Origin: an uncultured Opitutia bacterium
Lineage (GTDB): Bacteria > Verrucomicrobiota > Verrucomicrobiia > Opitutales > UBA953
Length of the DNA: 6,358 nucleotides
Reading direction: 5' to 3'
Assembly: GCA_903929325.1 (NCBI GenBank)
Contig: CAIYUD010000093.1
Coordinates: forward strand, 1-6,358
The translations under genes and the position numbers were made by a program. The notes under the pieces are model-generated. The model was not told the origin of the DNA. It worked only from the letters and a program-made list of their open reading frames with translations, and did no database searches. Below are positions 1 to 4,789 of the stretch, in pieces (within the stretch, counting starts at the first letter, position 1; the number at the start of each line of letters is the position of its first letter).

Positions 1-887
1 GCTAAGCCTCGCGCATGTGGGTCAATGTTGCGCGGCACTCCTAAATCAATGAGCAAGAAAGGTCGGCCACGGCGTTTTTCAATATGCCCGCGAAGTGTGT
101 CGCTTGAAATGAGCGGCCGCTCGACCGTTGCACAACCAACGACAATGTCATGTGCGTGCGCCTGGGCAATTGCCGTGCTTAATTCAACGGCAGCACCACC
201 GAGCTCGGCTGCCAAATCTGCCGCATGACTAAATGTGCGTGAAGCAATCGTGACTTGGGTGGCACCGCGTGAAATCAGCGCTTGGGCGACTCGGCGACCC
301 GCATCGCCTGTACCCACAACTAAAACGCGGGCTTCGGCAAGTGAGCCGAATGCGCGCTCGGCTAATTCGACGGTAACATTGCCGAGGCTTACTTGACCTT
401 GCCCGATGCCTGTATGCGTGCGCGCCCACGCGGCTGCTTGAAAGGCGCGTTGGAAAATTCGGTTAAGCACTGGGCCTGTCATGCCGCGCGCCAAGGCATC
501 AGCATAAGCACTTTTCACCTGACCGCTAATTTCTGCTTCTCCTAACATCTGTGAATCTAAACCTGCAGCCACCGAGAAGAGGTGTTCGACGGCTGATAGC
601 CCAGGAATGGGGCGCAGGTGTGGATCAAGAAGTCCCGCGACAGTACCTGTCGCGCGCGTTAGCGCGGCACGCACATGTAAAGCCGCAGCTTCATCGCCAA
701 CGACATAAGCCTCTAATCGATTACAGGTGGAAAGCAAAACGGCTTCTGCCAGCCCAGCTTCGCGTGCTGCGGCGTAAAAGACATCCGCTCCGCCTTCAGG
801 AACGGCAAAGGCTGCACGCGCATCGAGGCCGGCTGTATGGTGGGTCGCGCTCAGCGCCACCAGTGTTGCGGGTGCAGACGACTTCAT
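1..887 (-). CDS. hemA: glutamyl-tRNA reductase, C-terminus cut by window edge
   Basis: This enzyme reduces glutamyl-tRNA(Glu) with NADPH to glutamate-1-semialdehyde, the first committed step of C5-type tetrapyrrole synthesis in the cytoplasm. The visible 295 residues read from ATG 885-887. The N-terminal catalytic domain shows STCNRLE at about 53-59, whose Cys55 is the expected thioester nucleophile, and GLDSQMLGE at 109-117. A family-typical TGIGxGxVS stretch lies near 159-167. The NADPH-binding Rossmann loop is GTGDAG at 192-197, and LIDLGVPRNIDP follows near the cut end. The family is usually a little over 400 residues, so the dimerisation domain is missing only because of the window edge. 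The start codon overlaps the stop of the upstream hemX-like gene as ATGA (884-887), and no Shine-Dalgarno sequence precedes it, which suggests translational coupling. Identification is secure from the motifs. Confidence 0.96.
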   Translation of the reverse strand, partial: MKSSAPATLVALSATHHTAGLDARAAFAVPEGGADVFYAAAREAGLAEAVLLSTCNRLEAYVVGDEAAALHVRAALTRATGTVAGLLDPHLRPIPGLSAVEHLFSVAAGLDSQMLGEAEISGQVKSAYADALARGMTGPVLNRIFQRAFQAAAWARTHTGIGQGQVSLGNVTVELAERAFGSLAEARVLVVGTGDAGRRVAQALISRGATQVTIASRTFSHAADLAAELGGAAVELSTAIAQAHAHDIVVGCATVERPLISSDTLRGHIEKRRGRPFLLIDLGVPRNIDPHARGL

Positions 888-1663
888 GGCGCGGAACGAG
901 GAAGTGAGAGCACGAAGGCCACCCAGGCTGGAATGAATGCAATCAACGAAGCGCGCGCAAATGACGTGCCGCTTAGCAAGCCTTGGCGTCGTAAGACGAG
1001 AACGCTCACGCTGGCCGTCCAAGCAATCCCTGACGCAATGAGTTTTATTAATGTCACTTTATCTGCGCCCTGAAGCCAGGCAACCGTACCGATTGTCAAG
1101 GCCACGCCCAACATCCATACGGCCGCACCCAACAGTTGATTGCTAATGCGATCGAGTGGCACCAACGCAGGAAGCAAAGAATAAATGCCCCTGAAGCGAC
1201 GTGCGCTCAAGGCGCGATCTTGTAATAAATAGAGCGCGGAGTTCAGCGCTTGTGCGATGAGCATGCAATAAGCCAAGACAACGGTAGCGACATGAAGCGT
1301 GATCCATGGCTGCATATTACCTGTCGTCGGGCGCAGTAGACTTGCGACGAGTAATGCGCCGCCGACTAAAACACCAATGGCCCAACCTGGGAATCGGTGG
1401 TTAAAGGTGAGATCAAGGAAGAGCGTTAGCCCGGAGATGCCCCAGGCAAGAACCGTTAAGATGCCTGCAGTCGAAGTGAAACCCGCGAAGCCCAAACGTA
1501 CTAAATTCACGGTTAGGAAAATAAAGCTCCCCCGGATAATCCAGCGGCTGGCGGTCGACCAAGACGCGTGTCCTCGAGAATGGCCCAGCCAATCCATGGC
1601 CGCCGCGAGAAGAAAAAGCCCTGCGGCAACTCCCAGTCCTTGATGAATGCCTAATAACGACAT
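884..1663 (-). CDS. HemX/CcsA-family inner-membrane protein
   Basis: A 259-residue, very hydrophobic protein of the cytochrome c assembly (CcsA/HemX/YpjD) family. About eight membrane segments can be drawn, near residues 5-26, 41-61, 67-87, 93-110, 118-147, 178-197, 203-224 and 235-254. A histidine in LHV (about 124) opens the long fifth segment, where the family has a conserved, probably heme-related His. The tryptophan-rich WWD signature of true heme lyases is not evident, so HemX-like is preferred over a cytochrome c synthase. HemX in Bacillus is known to lower HemA protein levels. Here the gene sits directly upstream of hemA with an ATGA overlap, which supports a HemX role; that is inference. 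I chose ATG 1661-1663 because AGAGGG (1667-1672) lies 3 bases upstream and the protein then begins at the first membrane segment. An in-frame GTG at 1715-1717 would add 18 residues. Confidence 0.85.
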   Translation of the reverse strand: MSLLGIHQGLGVAAGLFLLAAAMDWLGHSRGHASWSTASRWIIRGSFIFLTVNLVRLGFAGFTSTAGILTVLAWGISGLTLFLDLTFNHRFPGWAIGVLVGGALLVASLLRPTTGNMQPWITLHVATVVLAYCMLIAQALNSALYLLQDRALSARRFRGIYSLLPALVPLDRISNQLLGAAVWMLGVALTIGTVAWLQGADKVTLIKLIASGIAWTASVSVLVLRRQGLLSGTSFARASLIAFIPAWVAFVLSLPRSAP

Positions 1664-1806
1664 GTACCCTCTAAATAAGAAGGTGTGACATTTTGGCAAT
1701 TGGATACGGATTGTCACTTATGTCGTTCAATAGCAGATAGATATGAATCTTCCGTCCGATTCGGTGTTTGCGTTGATCGCAGGCACTCCTACTAACTTGG
1801 CTACTT
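1664..1806. promoter_or_regulatory. divergent intergenic region, probable promoters both ways
   Basis: These 143 bases separate the minus-strand hemX-hemA unit from the plus-strand DUF5069 gene, so promoters for both should lie here. TTGGCA (1693-1698) and TTGTCA (1711-1716) each match the sigma-70 -35 consensus at five of six positions on the plus strand, but neither has a convincing -10 box at the usual spacing. On the minus strand TTGAAC followed 18 bases later by TATCCA is only a weak candidate. GTGACA (1685-1690) and TGTCAC (1712-1717) form a perfect 6-base inverted repeat with a 21-base spacer, which might be an operator. The promoter assignment rests mainly on gene geometry. Confidence 0.4.
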
Positions 1807-2262
1807 ATGAGCTACGACCCTTATGACCTGACCCAGCATGCACCCCGAAGCCCAAGGATACGAATTGGTGGCATGGTTATCTTGGCCCGGATGCTGGACA
1901 AGGGCCGCGCTGATTTAAAAGGGAAGGTCGGTGACTATGAGTATGGCTGCTCCTTGGACCAGTCGCTGTTAACGTTTATCGGCATCGATGCAGCGGCACT
2001 TCGGACAGAAATCGCCAAAGGGAAGGGCGACGGAGAACTTTTAGCCTGGATTCGCGAGCATGCGACACAGCAGCGCCTCCCACATGAACTCGATGCGTTT
2101 AATCAATGGCACGAGAAAAGGACGGCGACGACGCCAGATCGCCGGCTTAAAATGAATAGTCTCCAGGCAGCTACAACCGCTGGCGCTGCCCGAGATGACG
2201 TGGCAAGTTGGTTCGACCTACTCGATATGGACGACCACGCGAGCTTCGGTGGAAAGATTTAA
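1807..2262 (+). CDS. DUF5069 domain-containing protein of unknown function
   Basis: A 151-residue soluble protein that I recognise as DUF5069, a family of unknown function common in Verrucomicrobiota and Planctomycetota. Typical features seen are DLTQHAPRSPR at about 7-17, GGMVILARMLDKGRAD near 21-36, a YGCSLDQ segment near 46-52, GIDAAAL, GKGDGELLAWI near 73-83, and a C-terminal WFDLLDMDDHASFGGK ending. The whole family length appears present. There is no signal peptide or membrane segment. The start is the ATG at 1807 because homology begins within a few residues of it, although no Shine-Dalgarno sequence is visible upstream. It is the first gene of a plus-strand run, 40 bases before the thioredoxin-like gene, so they may share a transcript. 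No enzymatic function can be assigned from the sequence. Confidence 0.88.
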   Translation: MSYDPYDLTQHAPRSPRIRIGGMVILARMLDKGRADLKGKVGDYEYGCSLDQSLLTFIGIDAAALRTEIAKGKGDGELLAWIREHATQQRLPHELDAFNQWHEKRTATTPDRRLKMNSLQAATTAGAARDDVASWFDLLDMDDHASFGGKI

Positions 2263-2302
2263 AGGGAACATAACCTTAACTTCGCTGACTAAGAATAAAC
2301 CT

Positions 2303-2770
2303 ATGCGTATCCTCCTCGCTCTTCTTGCTGGCATCTTTGCTAGCTCCACTGCCTCGGCTGCTAACTTCGACTGGAAAACACGCTTTACCGAAGGCCTCGT
2401 TGATGCGGAAGGTAAGACCGTCGATACAGCATCGCTCGCTGGAAAATACGTTGCTGTCTATCACTCCGCTCATTGGTGCCCGCCTTGTCGGGCCTTCACA
2501 CCAGAGCTCGTGAAGTTTGCGAATGCCCATATGGACAAGCTTGCTGTGGTCTTTGTGAGTTATGACAAGACCGCCGCTGACATGACTAACTATATGACGG
2601 AAACGAAAATGCCTTGGGCGGCAGTGCCATATAAAGCTCCATCCGGGAAAAAGAATGCTGAGGAGAATGGCGTTAAAGGAATCCCGTCTTTGATCGTCTA
2701 TGGTCCCGACGGCGCGCTTCTCACAAAGAATGGCCGCGACCTTGCAGCTGTAGAAAAACTACTGAAGTAA
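2303..2770 (+). CDS. secreted thioredoxin-like (nucleoredoxin/tryparedoxin-type) protein
   Basis: A 155-residue thiol-disulfide oxidoreductase. Residues 1-19 form a signal peptide with a short hydrophobic core and an ASA cleavage site before Ala20, so the mature protein should act in the periplasm. The thioredoxin fold carries the redox motif WCPPC at 58-62 inside SAHWCPPCRAFTPEL, a pattern typical of tryparedoxin/nucleoredoxin-like proteins rather than WCGPC thioredoxins. GIPSL at 126-130 supplies the conserved cis-proline (Pro128). I chose ATG 2303 because it places the signal peptide at the N-terminus; the same frame stays open back to 2195, but that part overlaps the DUF5069 gene and is not conserved-looking. 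There is no clear Shine-Dalgarno sequence. The phosphatase gene starts 2 bases after its stop, so the two are very likely cotranscribed. Its substrate is not evident. Confidence 0.9.
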   Translation: MRILLALLAGIFASSTASAANFDWKTRFTEGLVDAEGKTVDTASLAGKYVAVYHSAHWCPPCRAFTPELVKFANAHMDKLAVVFVSYDKTAADMTNYMTETKMPWAAVPYKAPSGKKNAEENGVKGIPSLIVYGPDGALLTKNGRDLAAVEKLLK

Positions 2771-2772
2771 AG

Positions 2773-3234
2773 ATGCGCGGTGTTAGCCGCGTGTTGATGG
2801 TTTGCACCGGCAACATCTGCCGCTCTCCGACGATGGAAGCGGTGCTGCGTCGGCATGCACTACAGGCGGGCTTGGATATCGAATTCGATTCAGCTGGAAC
2901 GGAGTCCTACCATGTCGGCGACCCACCCGATTCCCGTTCGCAGAAAGTTGCAGCCCTCCGCGGCTACTCACTTGCACATCTGCGTGCACGTAAAGTGCGC
3001 GTGCCAGATGACTTCATCCATTTTGACTTAATTCTCGCTGCTGATGAAACGCACTTAGATTGGTTGCATGACCACTGCCCGAAAGAGCACCAAAACAAAT
3101 TACGCCTCTTCTTAGGCGATCAGGCTCTACCGGATCCATATTATGGCGAAAATGATGCGTTTGAGGACGTCTTAACTGCGGTTGAGGGCGCTGCTGCCTA
3201 TTGGCTAAAGACCTTAGGTGCACCTAAAAGATGA
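2773..3234 (+). CDS. low-molecular-weight protein tyrosine phosphatase
   Basis: A 153-residue cytoplasmic phosphatase of the LMW-PTP family, close to the normal family length. The P-loop C-x5-R is CTGNICR at residues 11-17, followed by Ser18, with Cys11 the nucleophile and Arg17 the phosphate-binding residue. DSAGT at 39-43 is the conserved family stretch after the first helix, and the general acid is Asp121 in LPDPYYG at 119-125, with the usual paired tyrosines. All catalytic residues are intact, so activity is expected on phosphotyrosine proteins, or possibly on phosphoarginine, since some bacterial members (YwlE type) prefer it. I cannot tell which. The ATG lies 2 bases after the stop of the thioredoxin-like gene, indicating an operon. 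No tyrosine kinase or exopolysaccharide gene is nearby, so the target is unknown. Confidence 0.93.
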   Translation: MRGVSRVLMVCTGNICRSPTMEAVLRRHALQAGLDIEFDSAGTESYHVGDPPDSRSQKVAALRGYSLAHLRARKVRVPDDFIHFDLILAADETHLDWLHDHCPKEHQNKLRLFLGDQALPDPYYGENDAFEDVLTAVEGAAAYWLKTLGAPKR

Positions 3235-3251
3235 GATAGAATGTGTGATTG

Positions 3252-3282
3252 CCCCTTGCCGTGGTCGGGATTGGCTTAGGGG
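3252..3282 (+). promoter_or_regulatory. hairpin covering the RBS of the RelE-like gene
   Basis: CCCCT (3252-3256) pairs with AGGGG (3278-3282) and GCC (3258-3260) with GGC (3273-3275), giving eight base pairs around a small internal loop and a 12-base apical loop. The 3' arm contains the AGGGGA Shine-Dalgarno-like sequence (3278-3283) that lies 3 bases before the ATG at 3287. Folding would therefore hide the ribosome-binding site. It lacks a following U-tract, so it does not read as an intrinsic terminator for the phosphatase gene. The pairing is seen directly; any regulatory effect is inference. Confidence 0.4.
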
Positions 3283-3286
3283 ATAG

Positions 3287-3646
3287 ATGTACCAGGTCAC
3301 CTTTAGCGATCAGGCTATGGCAGAGCTTAATAAACTGCCCACTCTTTCGCAAATGACTGTTGTGGAGGCTTTCTCTGCTTTGACCCCCGCTCTCCTCGCC
3401 CAAGGCAGCCCCGAGCTCGGCAAGGTTCGTCGCGAAGGACATACCTATCACCGCCTCCGCGTGGGTGACTTCCGTGTCTACTTTGAATCGAACGGCGAGT
3501 CGCTACACGCACATTTTATTTTACAACGGCATACTTACACAGACTTCGCTTTCCGGACGCGCCTCCCTGTCGATATTGATGAAAGTTCAGTCGAAGAACA
3601 TAGTGCATTCTGGGCTTTTGTTGAAACCCCTCCTCCCCGTGACTGA
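3287..3646 (+). CDS. RelE/ParE-fold toxin-like protein without visible antitoxin
   Basis: A 119-residue protein resembling the RelE/ParE superfamily, whose toxin members are ribosome-dependent mRNA nucleases or gyrase poisons. It opens with the typical MYQVTFSDQAMAELNKLP strand-helix start. The hallmark core is HRLRVGDFRVYFES at about 55-68, with basic residues Arg56, Arg58 and Arg63, followed by a strand and FILQRHTY at about 77-84. Residues beyond about 88 form an acidic then proline-rich tail that is longer than most RelE proteins. No antitoxin-sized gene lies directly upstream or downstream; the neighbours are a phosphatase and pssA. Its stop (3644-3646) overlaps the proposed pssA GTG start. 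AGGGGA at 3278-3283 supports the ATG at 3287. It may be a solitary or domesticated toxin-fold protein. The fold assignment is fairly good; toxicity is unproven. Confidence 0.78.
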   Translation: MYQVTFSDQAMAELNKLPTLSQMTVVEAFSALTPALLAQGSPELGKVRREGHTYHRLRVGDFRVYFESNGESLHAHFILQRHTYTDFAFRTRLPVDIDESSVEEHSAFWAFVETPPPRD

Positions 3647-4520
3647 CCAAGAAAAATCCATCTACGCGTCGCCCGAAGAAGCTGCGCATATTTACCTCCT
3701 GCCTAACCTTTTTACTGCCGGCAATATGCTCTGCGGTTTTCTCTCGATGAAAGAGTGTATTGAGGCGCGCTTCGTCGACCCTTCTGCAGCCGCATCCAGC
3801 GCAGAGCACTACACCATGGCTGTCTGGTTCATTGTCTTTGGTTGCATCTGTGATTTGTTTGACGGTCGGGTCGCGCGTGCCTCGGGCCGCACATCTCTCT
3901 TTGGGGCAGAATTTGATTCACTCGCAGACATCATCTCATTCGGCTTAGCACCCGCCTTAATGTCATGCTTCTTGTTAATCCAACCAGATCAAAACAAGGA
4001 TTTGAGTTTGGCCACTTGGCTCTTTGCTTTTCTTTATCTATTGTGTGCGGGTGTTCGTTTGGCGCGCTTTAATGTGCTTACGAACCCACTTGTGCCAGGC
4101 AATGAGGCGCGTGTTAAAGGTGGTGACTTTGTGGGACTGCCTTCCCCAGCTGCAGCAGGAACTATCGGCTCTATTGTTCTCGTGGTCGCCAATTTCATGG
4201 GGAACCCCGAAGATACATCGACACAGTGGATTGCTCGCTCCGGTCTCCTTCATTGGTCCCTGCTGCCGCTCATGCTTTTCCTATCCTGGTTGATGGTAAG
4301 CAATATTCGGTTCCCTAGTTTTAAACTGATTAGTTGGTCTGCCCGCGCCCGTACGCGGATTTTCATCTTAATTATTGCCGTCGCGGTTGCCGCTTTCCGG
4401 TTTAAAGAGCTCGTTGTGCCGATCGTCTTTGTGAGTTATATAAGTTTCGGGATTTTCCGGCATTTCTTCCTCTTGAAAAAGAGCGAAACAGATCCTGCTC
4501 CCGACGACGAGTCTCTCTGA
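3639..4520 (+). CDS. pssA: CDP-diacylglycerol-serine O-phosphatidyltransferase
   Basis: An integral membrane enzyme that makes phosphatidylserine from CDP-diacylglycerol and L-serine, the precursor of phosphatidylethanolamine. The CDP-alcohol phosphotransferase signature D-G-x2-A-R-x8-G-x3-D-x3-D is complete, from Asp75 to Asp97. Other PssA-type features are LLPNLFTAGN near 20-29, RLARFNV near 140-146, GLPSPAAAG, and RFPSFK in the C-terminal half. Seven or eight membrane segments are visible, and the C-terminus is charged. I propose GTG 3639-3641, giving 293 residues that begin MTDQEKS just before the conserved region and overlap the RelE-like gene by 8 bases. The frame remains open upstream, and an ATG at 3579 would add 20 residues encoded within the RelE-like gene; neither start has a Shine-Dalgarno sequence. 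A PlsC-type acyltransferase gene beyond dnaN is also a phospholipid gene. The function is secure; the start is less so. Confidence 0.94.
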   Translation: MTDQEKSIYASPEEAAHIYLLPNLFTAGNMLCGFLSMKECIEARFVDPSAAASSAEHYTMAVWFIVFGCICDLFDGRVARASGRTSLFGAEFDSLADIISFGLAPALMSCFLLIQPDQNKDLSLATWLFAFLYLLCAGVRLARFNVLTNPLVPGNEARVKGGDFVGLPSPAAAGTIGSIVLVVANFMGNPEDTSTQWIARSGLLHWSLLPLMLFLSWLMVSNIRFPSFKLISWSARARTRIFILIIAVAVAAFRFKELVVPIVFVSYISFGIFRHFFLLKKSETDPAPDDESL

Positions 4521-4565
4521 TTATATTGTGAATAGACTCCGTGTGGGATGTTGGTTTGGAGATCT

Positions 4566-4654
4566 GCGAACAACCCTCTGGTTATACACGCCCTGTTCAC
4601 GGTGTTTAAACAATACTTAGGCCTGTAATATCAAGGGGTTGTGGGGTTGTTCGC
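4566..4654. repeat. 11-base perfect inverted repeat in dnaN leader
   Basis: GCGAACAACCC (4566-4576) is the exact reverse complement of GGGTTGTTCGC (4644-4654), with 67 bases between the arms. As RNA it could close a large stem-loop; as DNA it is a long-spaced dyad. The right arm also takes part in the local hairpin at 4644-4668, so the two pairings exclude each other. The pairing is exact and read directly from the bases; its role is unknown. Confidence 0.7.
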
Positions 4655-4668
4655 CTAATCGAACACCC
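4644..4668. promoter_or_regulatory. bulged hairpin with TGTTCG/CGAACA palindrome
   Basis: TGTTCG (4648-4653) pairs with CGAACA (4660-4665) around the 6-base loop CCTAAT, and GGG (4644-4646) pairs with CCC (4666-4668) across a single bulged T. This gives a nine-pair stem. As DNA, the dyad would lie within the spacer of a weak candidate dnaN promoter (TTGTTC 4647-4652, TATGTA 4669-4674) and could be a repressor operator. As RNA it could be a leader hairpin. There is no U-tract after it, so it is not a standard terminator for pssA. Confidence 0.45.
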
Positions 4669-4789
4669 TATGTACTGGTATTAAGATATATGTATATAGG
4701 TTAATACAGATAGTCCCAAGCCACTGTGGGTAGGTTTAAGCATTGGATGGTTGCATAAGGGGTAGGACATCGCCCAACCTATCGACATC

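Larger units (their letters stand above)
4527..4733. other. possible origin elements: DnaA-box-like words and AT-rich tract
   Basis: Against TTATNCACA, the word at 4582-4590 (TTATACACG) matches eight of nine positions on the plus strand. The complement of 4527-4535 (CTATTCACA) also matches eight of nine. The complement of 4725-4733 (CTACCCACA) matches TTATCCACA at seven of nine. An AT-rich tract at about 4668-4712, rich in alternating TA, lies between the second and third words and could serve as an unwinding element. Bacterial origins are often next to dnaA or dnaN, which makes the position suggestive. No box is perfect and they are not tightly clustered, so this is a low-confidence candidate. 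Confidence 0.25.
4521..4789. other. structured intergenic region upstream of dnaN
   Basis: These 269 bases hold no credible gene. From left to right they contain a reverse DnaA-box-like word (4527-4535), one arm of a long inverted repeat (4566-4576), a forward DnaA-box-like word (4582-4590), the 10-base palindrome TGTTTAAACA (4603-4612), the partner arm (4644-4654), a bulged hairpin (4644-4668), an AT-rich tract (about 4668-4712) and a weak reverse box-like word (4725-4733). The dnaN promoter should lie here. TTGTTC (4647-4652) and TATGTA (4669-4674), 16 bases apart, are a possible but weak -35/-10 pair. No Shine-Dalgarno sequence lies close to the dnaN ATG; AAGGGG sits more than 25 bases upstream. 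The region may combine promoter, operator and origin-like elements, all unproven. Confidence 0.6.

Noticed and set aside
551..907. Open plus-strand frames opposite hemA
   Set aside because: They lie antisense to a clearly conserved gene, have arginine-rich low-complexity translations and match no family I know.
1664..1717. GTG start at 1715-1717 for the hemX-like protein
   Set aside because: The added 18 residues are not family-like, and the downstream ATG has AGAGGG just upstream.
2195..2302. N-terminal extension of the thioredoxin-like protein
   Set aside because: Starting at 2195 would bury the signal peptide and overlap the DUF5069 gene in another frame; ATG 2303 gives a normal secreted protein.
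4509..4539. GAGTCT/AGACTC inverted repeat at the pssA stop as a terminator
   Set aside because: The stem is only six pairs with a 19-base loop, and what follows is not a T-tract, so it does not fit an intrinsic terminator.
4603..4612. TGTTTAAACA 10-base palindrome as an operator
   Set aside because: It is a perfect palindrome but stands alone, without a second copy or a known matching regulator, so it is recorded only as part of the intergenic region.
4715..4730. Small CCCA/TGGG hairpin near the dnaN start
   Set aside because: Four base pairs are expected by chance and no regulatory context is visible.
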